Below are positions 57,901 through 64,000 of a stretch of 64,000 bases of DNA, in pieces. The position numbers and the translations under genes are program-made. The stretch is taken from assembly GCA_020348445.1 (NCBI GenBank), contig CP070751.1, positions 4,679,778 through 4,743,777 of the forward strand. The letters run 5' to 3'. Positions within the stretch are counted from its first letter, which is position 1. Each line of letters opens with the position of its first letter. The DNA is from Thermoplasmata archaeon (GTDB lineage: Archaea; Thermoplasmatota; Thermoplasmata; GCA-020350865). Under the pieces are notes generated by a model. The model was given only the letters and a program-made list of their open reading frames with translations, had not been told where the DNA came from and ran no database searches.

Positions 57901-60900
57901 ATTATGCAGATGCAAACGGGAACTACTATCCACAGGAAAGCGATTATGCAGATGTTGTAGTCACCGCCCCTGTCATGCACATATCCAAGACAGGTCCCGA
58001 TTCTGCAACACCTGCCGAGCCAATCCAATACACCATCACGTATTCAAATACAGGATCCGGTCTTGCCACACTAGTTGAGGTTGTGGATAACCTGCCTGAT
58101 TATGTTACCTTTGTTTCTGCCACACCAGCTCCCACATCGGTTTCGGGAAATACCTTGACCTGGGAAATCGGAGATGTGGCAAGCGGAGGAAGCGGTACGA
58201 TTGTAGTAAATGTTAAAATCGATTTGGTTGTCCCTGATGGCGAAGAGCTGGTTAATTTTGTGACTCTGTACTACTCTGATGCAAACGGCAATCCTCTTCC
58301 ACCAGAGAGGGATTCTGTTACAACCACAATAGAGGCTGGATCAATTGGTGATTTTGTATGGCATGATCAGAACATGAACGCTCTGTACGATCCTTCAGAG
58401 CCAGGTGTAGGAGGAATAACTGTTGTGCTTCAGGGAACCACAACTTACGGAGACGCAGTTTATCTGACAACTACAACAGATTCCAATGGTAACTATCTAT
58501 TTGGAGGACTTGGACCCGGTGATTATGAGGTGGACCTGGACCTGAGCTGGGGCTGGGCGGTAACCACTCCGCATCCAATATATGTCACCCTTGGCATTGG
58601 CATGGACTACCTTGATGCTGACTTCGGAATTGTGAAGGCCGAGATAGAAAAAACAGTTTCTCCAGATGTGGCAAAGATCGGTAATATCCTCCATGTGCAT
58701 CTATGGGTAAAGAATCCCTTCGACTCTGGTGAGGTTGTGGATACCTTGCCATGGGAACTTGAATACATTGGAAATGCAATTGACGATGACGGTGATGGTT
58801 TAATAGACGAAGAAAGGCAGGACGGCCTGGACAACGATGGTGACACTCTAATCGACGAGGATGTGGGCAACTTCCTATTCGACGGTAACTATATCACAGG
58901 CGGGCTCAGCCTCGATGGTAACAAGGTCATATACCAGCTGCCTGGAAAGGGAATATTTACCATCGATTTCGACATCATTGTCGTGGTGGACCCAGAGGGC
59001 GAGAAGTATGTTACAAACCTTGCAGAGATAATAGTGGATGACGAGGTCATGGCATATGACACATACACGATTTTAATCAGATATTCTGGATTTGACAAGT
59101 ACTTCCTGCCTATAAACGATCCACAGCCGCCACCTGAACCTGGCGAAATTGTGGTGGATGGATCGACTCCCGGCTACTTCTTCGACTACGGCGACGGTGA
59201 TGGCATAATAGAGGTTGGGGAGCTTATATTCTGGGTCGTGGAGTACAACATAACAAACAAGTTCAACTACACCTGGACAAACGTCAGAATGGAGGACAGA
59301 TGGGGAGGAGAATATGGTGTCGGTGGAGATGGAGCAGACAACGATAACGACGGTTTAATCGATGAGGAAGCCTTCAACATGATGGATGACGACGGTGATG
59401 GGAAGATCGACGAGGATATCGATGTCTTATGGCTATCGCAGGGGAGCGTCTCAATTACCCTGAGGGGAACTCCACCTCATAGCGACAAGGTTTATATGTA
59501 TTGGGATGTGGGAACTCTTGCACCTGGTGAGACTGCCTTGCTGCGCCTCCCAGTTTTCACTGACAGAAATCCAGGAGACAATGTAAACTTCCCCCAGGGC
59601 CATCAGAGCTTCAGTTCACCAGGATACTATATCATGAATTCAGGTGGTGTGGTCAAGTGGCTAGACGAAAGGGGAAAGCAGCACAGCGCTCATACACTGA
59701 GGCTATATACAAATGCAACAAATGGAGGTGGAGATACAGCAACTGGCGTGTATTCAGAGCCAGCCAGCGTGACGGGATATGAGCTGCGGTACAATCCCAC
59801 ACTAATGGAGGGAGAGAGCCAGACCTTCCAGGTTGAGCTTTCAAATCCGTCAGAACTTGGAGTGACTGTTTTCTGGTATCTAGACGGTGAATTTGTTGGC
59901 CAGGGACCTACTTTCGAATTCATTGCTCAAGAAGCAGGGACATATATACTGACTGCCAAGACTGCTGGTGAATATCATCTCACTGGAGTATCGCTAATTA
60001 CTGTTGAGGCTGAAGAACATACATGGACAATACAAGTCTTGGAAGATACAGATCCGCAGGCTGTGATTTCCTCACCTCCAGATGGCGCAACATTCTACGA
60101 GAACGACGAAATAACGTTCGATGGAAGCTCCAGCTACGACCTGGAATCTGCTATTACCTACGAATGGGATCTCGGAGATGGCTTTACTTCTTCCTTGCCT
60201 ACACTAACCTATTCTTATGAGAACGAGGGAGATTATATTGTGACCCTGACAGTGACAGATTCCAAGGTACAATCAGGAACTTCGTACATGACAATTCATA
60301 TTGTAGCAAGAATGCCCACTGCAATTATCGATAGTCCTACAATGTCCACATTCTACGAAGGTGACACAATTTACTTCAGCGGCCACGCAACATATCCAGG
60401 GGATGAATCCACGCTTACCTACATATGGGACTTCGGACATGGAAACCTCTTCTTTGGCAAGACCATTGATTACACCTTCTCAGATGATGGTGTGTATACA
60501 GTTAGTTTCACAGTAAAAGACTCTGAAGGGCACATGGATACAGTCTTTGTATACCTAACAATCCTGAATGTAGATCCCGAGGCTACAATTGACGCACCCC
60601 TTGAAGCAGAGGTTGAGGAAACAGTTCACTTCAATGCAGAGGCCAGTGATCCCGGTGACGATACCCTGACCTATGAATGGAACTTTGGAGATGGAAGCTC
60701 CGCATATGGCAAGACTGTTACACACGAATATCTTGCCTCTGGTCAGTACGAAGTAACACTGACTGTCCGTGATGAGGATGGAGGCCAAAGTGTCATCACA
60801 ACCATCATTACCATATCAGATAAGCCACCATCCGAACCTCCAATAGAAGAACCGGATGTTCCTGAGGATACCCCAGAATCAGGTAACGAGGAACCAACAA

Positions 60901-61109
60901 AGCCAGAGAAACCATCTTCAGAACCAGAAAAACCACCCCACTCAGGTACCAAACCAAGCGACGATCCAACAAAATCAAATAAGAACAAGGATAAGAAGCT
61001 CGATATTATAGCAGTAATTCCAGTGTATGCAATTCTTGCAGCTATTGTATTTGCAATGAACATATTGACATCTGGGACCTACTATCAGATACGAAGAAGG
61101 AGATTTTAA
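51906..61109 (+). CDS. Giant DUF11-repeat surface protein 2 (3067 aa)
   Basis: This is a paralogue of giant 1 with the same N-terminal domain. Its 15 DUF11 repeats run from about residue 285 to 2140. An SdrD/Cna-B-like domain follows (about 2143-2230: S-I-G-D-F-V-W-H-D, G-V-G-G-I-T-V). Regions with Ca-binding-type D-x-D-G-D-x-L-I-D-E loops are next (about 58780-58860 and 59335-59415). Three PKD domains (about 2717-2960; W-D-L-G-D-G, W-N-F-G-D-G), a Pro/Glu/Lys stalk and a transmembrane helix (about 3034-3053) with an R-R-R-R tail complete it. It is probably an adhesive surface protein. Different C-terminal domains on a shared stem suggest different binding roles. Confidence 0.9.
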   Translation: MRGKGKGVLAVKKANSIVVMTLLVIGTLVLAVTPPGEEPDHIEDWPDESEWINYTFRGERIRDWEDKPYENDPTHGIANVQPDAVDIASGVDASGGGAENNPGNFTSVQYVYKDVNGDSVGCENIEDDWLFLRMRVAGDPRATGGKYMYKAYHWDILIEVDGDLWSEFVVDLNGGDGYFKWGTVGVYYNNTEDYEYDPDNDWVWLQEASKAKNKFTRPVLIDYGTDTEDDDQWWIEYRIPVTAFTDYDDNQLLCSNTGFLLFFSTSASLTNPLQKDWMGEYIFGQPANITVEKTVEEGTVAPGDTLHYKIYYNNTGDFNANHVWVNDTIPEYTTFLDCSPAYDSVDDRTYRWYFTDVEPGNYTIYLNVTVDAGVPDGTILRNVVALNYTDHQDNELPGSEDETENPVEGPDMTFTKEADSSTANPGDTLTYTLTYENTGSGGAYNVVITDTLPDYVELDYSDPAPTSEVGNILTWEFDVVPGNSVNYIYIYVIVDPYTEDGTYLVNYATLEYEDVNENLYPSLEDWANVTVTAPMMTISKTADVAEADPGDYITYTIEYENTGSGDATDVVIVDTIDPDTTFVNATPAQSIKVGDVITWNIGTVSGGGSGTIILIVKVDAYVEDGIILRNTVTLNYNDANGNPQDEESDYVDVTVTAPDMTISKTADKTEANPGDQITYTIEYENTGTGDATDVVIVDTIDPDTTFVSASPSPSSVVGDVITWNFGTVSGGGSGTITLIVEVDPYVEDGTVLTNTVTLNYDDANDNPQDEETDSVDVTVTAPGMTITKTADVSEADPGDYITYTISYENTGSGDATDVVIVDTIDPDTTFVNATPAPSSEVGDVLTWNIGTVSGGGSGIIILIVKVDAYVEDGTILRNTVTLNYDDANGNPQDEESDYVDVTVTAPDMTISKTADVSEADPGDQITYTIEYENTGTGDATDVVIVDTIHPDTTYVSATPAPSSIVGDVITWNLGTVSGGGSGSITLIVEVDAYVEDGTVLTNFVTLNYDDANGNPQDEETDSVDVTVTAPVMTISKTADVSEADPGDYITYTIEYENTGSGDATDVVIVDTIDPDTTFVNATPAPSSKVGDVITWNIGTVSGGDSGIIILIVKVDAYVEDGTILTNTVTLNYDDANGNPQDEETDCVKVTVTAPDMTISKTADVSEADPGDYITYTIEYENTGSGDATDVVIVDTIDPDTTYVNATPTPSSIVGDVITWNIGTIAGRDAGSFSLIVKVDAYVEDGTILRNTVTLNYDDANGNPQDEESDYVDVTVTAPDMTISKTANVSEADPGDYITYTIEYENTGSGDATDVVIVDTIDPDTTYVNATPAPSSIVGDVITWNIGLVAKETGGSIELIVKVDIGTPDGTLLCNYVTLNYDDANGNPQPEESDCADVTVTAPKMTFKKSADVTHADPGDPIVYTLTYENKGSGDATLVVVTDTIPSDVTYVSSNPVYDSVSGNTYTWNIGTVAGYSSGTITLTVKVNVGVADGTVLHNEATLDYADANGNYYPQLQDDADVTVTAPDMTITKTANVSEVDPGDTIVYTLFYENHGSGVATDVVVTDTIPLHTTFVISDPVHDSVSGRTYTWNIGTVAGYGSGTITINVTVDAGTPDQTVLRNDATLDYDDANGNPYPQETDYACVTVTAPEMSITKTANVETADPGDQITYTIVFENSGTGNATNVWINDTIPADTTYGSSSPTYDYNNGDTYMWYYALIGPGASVTISIVVKVDVGTPDKTLLHNSVTLDYADDNGNPLPQESDFANVNVTAPVMTIIKSADVSYADPGDTIEYTIEYENTGSGWASLVEIVDTIPADTTFLNSTPSPTSSAGDVYTWTIGDVAPGASGTITIIVTVDVGTADETLLHNVATLDYADANGNYYPQESDYADVIVTAPDLSIMKTANMSLANPGDTIEYTIEYENSGTGWASLVEIVDTIPADTTFVGSTPSPDSSTGDVYTWTIGDLAPGASGTITITVTVDVGTPDRTLLHNVVTLDYADANGNYYPQESDYADVVVTAPVMHISKTGPDSATPAEPIQYTITYSNTGSGLATLVEVVDNLPDYVTFVSATPAPTSVSGNTLTWEIGDVASGGSGTIVVNVKIDLVVPDGEELVNFVTLYYSDANGNPLPPERDSVTTTIEAGSIGDFVWHDQNMNALYDPSEPGVGGITVVLQGTTTYGDAVYLTTTTDSNGNYLFGGLGPGDYEVDLDLSWGWAVTTPHPIYVTLGIGMDYLDADFGIVKAEIEKTVSPDVAKIGNILHVHLWVKNPFDSGEVVDTLPWELEYIGNAIDDDGDGLIDEERQDGLDNDGDTLIDEDVGNFLFDGNYITGGLSLDGNKVIYQLPGKGIFTIDFDIIVVVDPEGEKYVTNLAEIIVDDEVMAYDTYTILIRYSGFDKYFLPINDPQPPPEPGEIVVDGSTPGYFFDYGDGDGIIEVGELIFWVVEYNITNKFNYTWTNVRMEDRWGGEYGVGGDGADNDNDGLIDEEAFNMMDDDGDGKIDEDIDVLWLSQGSVSITLRGTPPHSDKVYMYWDVGTLAPGETALLRLPVFTDRNPGDNVNFPQGHQSFSSPGYYIMNSGGVVKWLDERGKQHSAHTLRLYTNATNGGGDTATGVYSEPASVTGYELRYNPTLMEGESQTFQVELSNPSELGVTVFWYLDGEFVGQGPTFEFIAQEAGTYILTAKTAGEYHLTGVSLITVEAEEHTWTIQVLEDTDPQAVISSPPDGATFYENDEITFDGSSSYDLESAITYEWDLGDGFTSSLPTLTYSYENEGDYIVTLTVTDSKVQSGTSYMTIHIVARMPTAIIDSPTMSTFYEGDTIYFSGHATYPGDESTLTYIWDFGHGNLFFGKTIDYTFSDDGVYTVSFTVKDSEGHMDTVFVYLTILNVDPEATIDAPLEAEVEETVHFNAEASDPGDDTLTYEWNFGDGSSAYGKTVTHEYLASGQYEVTLTVRDEDGGQSVITTIITISDKPPSEPPIEEPDVPEDTPESGNEEPTKPEKPSSEPEKPPHSGTKPSDDPTKSNKNKDKKLDIIAVIPVYAILAAIVFAMNILTSGTYYQIRRRRF
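53508..56111 (+). repeat. Seven tandem 372-bp DUF11 units
   Basis: The span is exactly seven units of 372 bp, carrying E-N-T-G-[ST]-G-D-A-T-D-V and N-Y-[DN]-D-A-N near the end. DNA similarity between units is high but lower than a perfect duplicate. The unit length is identical to that of giant 1. Confidence 0.88.
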
Positions 61110-61126
61110 TCTCCTTTATTTTTTTT
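61097..61126 (+). terminator. Terminator overlapping the stop codon of giant 2
   Basis: aaggagat (61097-61104) and atctcctt (61109-61116) form a perfect 8-bp stem with a 4-nt loop that overlaps the stop codon. A run of eight T residues follows (61119-61126). The design matches that at the end of giant 1. Confidence 0.75.
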
Positions 61127-61175
61127 ATTTTTCATTCTTGTATTGAAAAGATTTTAAATCCTTTAATCTTATATC

Positions 61176-62216
61176 ATGAGCATGAAATCTCCTTGTATTG
61201 TAGTGCCTAAGAAGAAAGGGGAAGAAGTGCGCAAGGCTCTTATCGATAAAGGATTATTGAATATAGAGCTGGCCATCAATAGAGATGAGGAATTCCTTTA
61301 CCTCCCATTAGTTGGCGGTGAGAGGGGGAAAGAAGTCCTAGGATACGAGGTAATTGAACGGGACTTTCAGGTTTTGGAAAGAGGAACAAAGAGTTACAAA
61401 GAGCTATTGGATCTTTCTGATGAACTCAAATCCAAATTGCCCACCTCCTTTGATGTCGTTGGAAATGTTGCCATAATAAAACTGCAAGATGAGGTTCTAG
61501 AATACAAAGAGATAATAGGTAAGGCTTTGCTTTCAGCCAACAAGAGCATAGAAACCGTTGCATTGGATCGGGGGGTTGTTGGTGAGGAAAGGGTAAGAAA
61601 CCTGGAAGTCGTGGCAGGTCAGGCGAGTACTGAGACTGTTCACAAGGAATACGGCATTGAACTGGAAACTGACCCTGCCAACGTTTACTTCTCTCCCCGT
61701 CTGGCAACTGAGCACTGGAGGATTGCCCAGATGGTGGAGGATGGTGATGTGGTAATAGACATGTTCTGCGGAATCGGACCTTTTTCGATTCTCATTGCCA
61801 AGAATAGAAAGCCCAAGATGATATATGCCATCGATATTAACGAGAAAGCCATTGGTTATCTTAGAAAGAATATTGAAAGGAACAAGGTATCAAATATAGA
61901 ACCTACACATGGTGATTCGAAAGTTATTGTCCCCAAACTTGAGCATGCAGATAGGATCATCATGAACCTACCCCACTCGGCCTTTGAATATCTGTCTTCT
62001 GCTTTTTCTAACATTAAAGATAAAGGGACCATTCATTACTATGAAATTCTGGGTCATGAAAAGAAGGAGGAAAGGTGGGTTGAAATAGATAAGGAAGCAT
62101 CCAATCGAGGCATAAAATTAGAAAAGTTGGGTGAAAGGGAGGTCCATACCTACTCTCCAGAATCAAGCTTGTACTGTTTTGATTTTAAGGTCAGTAAGGG
62201 GAAAGGCCATGTATGA
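61176..62216 (+). CDS. trm5: tRNA (guanine37-N1)-methyltransferase, Trm5 type
   Basis: The 346-aa Rossmann-fold methyltransferase has the archaeal Trm5 N-terminal extension. Key motifs are F-S-P-R-L-A-T-E-H, D-M-F-C-G-I-G-P-F-S for AdoMet, A-I-D-I-N, and N-L-P-H-S-A-F-E-Y-L, where Trm5 has N-L-P rather than N-P-P-Y. It modifies G37 of tRNAs to prevent frameshifting. Related Taw2 enzymes are possible but fit less well. A TATA-like tttaaa about 25 nt upstream suggests a leaderless transcript. It overlaps the next gene by 8 bp. Confidence 0.9.
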   Translation: MSMKSPCIVVPKKKGEEVRKALIDKGLLNIELAINRDEEFLYLPLVGGERGKEVLGYEVIERDFQVLERGTKSYKELLDLSDELKSKLPTSFDVVGNVAIIKLQDEVLEYKEIIGKALLSANKSIETVALDRGVVGEERVRNLEVVAGQASTETVHKEYGIELETDPANVYFSPRLATEHWRIAQMVEDGDVVIDMFCGIGPFSILIAKNRKPKMIYAIDINEKAIGYLRKNIERNKVSNIEPTHGDSKVIVPKLEHADRIIMNLPHSAFEYLSSAFSNIKDKGTIHYYEILGHEKKEERWVEIDKEASNRGIKLEKLGEREVHTYSPESSLYCFDFKVSKGKGHV

Positions 62217-62964
62217 CCCAATAAAAAGAACAGAGACCCTGGAAAAATATGCATTTAAAGGAGAAAGCAGGGCCTATTATCGCTTCCGGCCAGCTAAGTG
62301 GTATGGAGGTATAGTCACAGGGGATGTGACCTGCTGTAACCTTCTATGCGCCTTCTGCTGGGCAGGTGATAAAATAAGGCATCACCCAGGGCAAGTTGGT
62401 AAGTTCTATACTCCTGAAGAGGTCTTCAAGAAGCTGTGCTCAATAGGTGATAAAAAAGGATACAGATTGATGAGGCTCTCGGGTCAGGAGCCCACAATTG
62501 GAAGGGAGCATCTGTTAAAACTCCTTTCGCTCGTTGATAAAACAAAGTACAGGTTCATTCTCGAGACCAACGGAATTCTAATCGGCCATGAAAAGGAATA
62601 TGCTGAAGCCCTTTCCAAATTCAAAAACCTCCATGTCAGAGTCTCGCTGAAAGGCACGAATGAGGAGGAATTTTCTGCCCTAACCGACGCAAATCCCGAG
62701 GGATTTTCCCTTCAACTCAAAGGACTTGAAAACCTGGTTGCAGCTGGTGTCTCCTGTCACCCTTCAGTTATGGTATCCTTCTCTGACCCAGGGAATATAA
62801 GAAAATTGGGGGAGCGTCTTGCAGCCGTGGCCCCCTTCCTAAAAAAGGAGATGGAAATAGAGGAGCTGATTTTATATCCCCATGTTACCAAGCGTCTAAA
62901 AGACACGGATTTTAAATATAGAGTTGGACACGATCCCGGGTGTGTTCCAAAAGAATTGATTTGA
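62209..62964 (+). CDS. Radical SAM protein, archaeal, function unknown
   Basis: The 251-aa protein has the radical SAM 4Fe-4S motif C-N-L-L-C-A-F-C-W (C-x3-C-x2-C), and then L-S-G-Q-E-P-T-I-G in place of the usual G-G-E-P. A family-type L-E-T-N-G-I-L strand comes next. It resembles uncharacterised archaeal Fe-S oxidoreductases; the substrate cannot be inferred. The ATG at 62209 follows an aagggg site and overlaps the trm5 stop region, so the two genes form an operon. An upstream in-frame start at 62131 would overlap trm5 much more. Confidence 0.8.
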   Translation: MYDPIKRTETLEKYAFKGESRAYYRFRPAKWYGGIVTGDVTCCNLLCAFCWAGDKIRHHPGQVGKFYTPEEVFKKLCSIGDKKGYRLMRLSGQEPTIGREHLLKLLSLVDKTKYRFILETNGILIGHEKEYAEALSKFKNLHVRVSLKGTNEEEFSALTDANPEGFSLQLKGLENLVAAGVSCHPSVMVSFSDPGNIRKLGERLAAVAPFLKKEMEIEELILYPHVTKRLKDTDFKYRVGHDPGCVPKELI

Positions 62965-63008
62965 CCTTATAGGTAGAATCCTTTAGAATAGTAATCCCAT
63001 TGAAATAT

Positions 63009-63731
63009 TCAATCTACCTTTTCAAGGGCATTTCGGCCTTCATGCGATTGAATTTGCCAGATTCCTTGTTGTTCGTAGTACTCAAAAATCCCAGTGAAAA
63101 CAACATCGTCGCCATATTGTATCCTCATCTCATCCCTATCCACAAACTGGGTGATGTTGAAAACAATGCAGTTCACAGAGTAATATCCATCATCGCTTGT
63201 ATTTTGAAGGGTGAACGTGAAAGCTTTGATGCTCTCTATTTCTTCGATCTTCCAGACATTGCCCCTGACCACCACCTGTACACCCTCAAAAACCTCGGGC
63301 CTTTTGAGGATGACATTTAAAGGAATGATGTTGTTAGCTGCAGTTTGAAGAAGCTCGATTCCCTCGGAAGACATAACGTGAATAAGAATCTCACCTTTGT
63401 AATCCTCCACAAGTCCCGAGACCCTGATCTTAGCCCCCGGAATCAATTTATCCTGATGATCAAGATTTTCCACGGCATCTGAATCCACGTTCACTTCCAC
63501 GGTTTTACCAGATTCGTAATCCACCAATATGAGTGAAAGGTCCCCGTCCTGCCAGGTCTTTACCTCTTTGATATTGCCCTCGACCTCCACCATACTTCCA
63601 ATGTACTTCGGCCCCAAATCGCCGATGGACACTGTCTTTTCCTCTATCATAACGGCATAGGCATAGATCCCGAAGATACCGATAAGCGAAATAAGAATCA
63701 CAAGTAAGATGAGCTTCGGCTTTTCCATCAT
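63009..63731 (-). CDS. Membrane-anchored protein with two OB-like domains
   Basis: The 240-aa protein has one N-terminal transmembrane or signal segment (about 5-27). Two OB-fold-like stretches follow, each opening with a strand-rich V-E-V-E-G-N-I or V-V-V-R-G-N-V element. This resembles the tandem OB layout of extracytoplasmic DUF4131/cytochrome-maturation-like or nucleic-acid-binding proteins, but no family is certain. No lipobox is visible. Confidence 0.7.
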   Translation of the reverse strand: MMEKPKLILLVILISLIGIFGIYAYAVMIEEKTVSIGDLGPKYIGSMVEVEGNIKEVKTWQDGDLSLILVDYESGKTVEVNVDSDAVENLDHQDKLIPGAKIRVSGLVEDYKGEILIHVMSSEGIELLQTAANNIIPLNVILKRPEVFEGVQVVVRGNVWKIEEIESIKAFTFTLQNTSDDGYYSVNCIVFNITQFVDRDEMRIQYGDDVVFTGIFEYYEQQGIWQIQSHEGRNALEKVD

Positions 63732-63831
63732 GTAAAAGGGGGTATGGATGATAAGGGTAATAAAATATACTCTTTTGGGCCCCTCTCCTACTCTGTATTA
63801 TATTTGGGGCGTAACTAAGAAAAGTAAAAAA

Positions 63832-63856
63832 AGCCACTGAAGGGATTTTGGAACCT
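63832..63856 (-). pseudogene. tRNA-Thr 3'-end fragment (relic or att-like site)
   Basis: Seventeen bases (63832-63848) repeat exactly the 3' end of the tRNA-Thr gene at 63962, and the match decays in the T-arm. On the minus strand it ends in a T-run. About 130 bp separate it from the real gene. The span between holds inverted repeats: 63858-63867 with 63896-63905, and 63883-63891 with 63924-63932. Confidence 0.55.
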
Positions 63857-63961
63857 AAAACTTTTTGAGACTCGCCTGCGCTGGCCAATGCTCACCAAAA
63901 AGTTTCAGCCATCCAAAAACCTCGCATTGGCCTGCTCGGCTCGCATTTTGAAAAAAGAAAG

Positions 63962-64000
63962 AGCCACTGAAGGGATTTGAACCCCTGATCTGCTGATTAC
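63962..64000 (-). tRNA. tRNA-Thr (anticodon NGT), 3' part only
   Basis: The visible 39 nt comprise the last part of the anticodon loop, the anticodon stem 3' strand TCAGC, variable loop AGATC, T-arm AGGGG-TTCAAAT-CCCTT, acceptor strand CAGTGGC and discriminator T. Anticodon bases 35 and 36 are G and T, so it reads threonine codons. U73 is consistent with archaeal tRNA-Thr. No CCA is encoded. The 5' half is outside the window. Confidence 0.8.

Noticed and set aside
63505..63888. 127-codon minus-strand ORF overlapping the OB-domain gene
   Set aside because: It lies out of frame over a real gene and the tRNA-Thr relic, with no recognisable domain.

Overview
The window is archaeal chromosomal DNA. 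The informational genes are of archaeal type: class I CCA-adding enzyme, Gins51-like replication factor, MBF1, PAN proteasome ATPase, Pth2, Trm5-type tRNA methyltransferase, archaeal fructose-1,6-bisphosphate aldolase/phosphatase and a CDP-alcohol (archaetidyl) transferase. Very large secreted proteins, several starts with TATA-like elements at leaderless spacing, and a C-terminal module built on W-N-L-I-S-L-P / G-W-N-L-V-G motifs suggest an uncultured Thermoplasmatota-like euryarchaeon. That placement is an inference; no rRNA is present.

Layout. 1-7412: 3' part of a giant beta-helix/Ig-like surface protein with a membrane anchor and cytoplasmic domain. 7509-15977: metabolic and housekeeping genes (GNAT, acylphosphatase, PHP phosphoesterase, CDP-alcohol transferase, FBP aldolase/phosphatase, Dpm1-GtrA glycosyltransferase, CCA enzyme) with membrane proteins. 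16067-16641: tRNA-Arg, a tRNA relic and a lysine-rich mini-protein. 16807-23193: Gins51, HisA-like protein, DUF2240, MBF1, PAN, phosphoglucose/phosphomannose isomerase and a helical zinc-ribbon protein. 23200-29902: accessory region with a secreted M14 carboxypeptidase, a DUF5678/retropepsin-like pair (the protease frameshifted), a HEPN-MNT toxin-antitoxin cassette between duplicated flanks, and a NosD-like beta-helix protein. 30104-31659: DUF99, Pth2 and a DUF1616-like protein in a probable operon. 31874-36962: FolD followed by a one-polypeptide formate dehydrogenase, pointing to C1 (formate/tetrahydrofolate) metabolism. 37031-61126: two giant paralogous DUF11-repeat surface proteins (4775 and 3067 aa) sharing a promoter/operator element and terminators that overlap their stop codons. 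61176-64000: Trm5, a radical SAM protein, an OB-fold lipoprotein-like or anchored protein, a tRNA-Thr 3'-end fragment and the start of tRNA-Thr itself.

Together the window combines core genes with an expanded cell-surface programme. At least five secreted or anchored proteins total more than 11,000 residues. The two DUF11 giants look like one co-regulated surface-fibre system built from exact 124-residue modules. All identifications come from reading motifs in the sequence; no database search was run.
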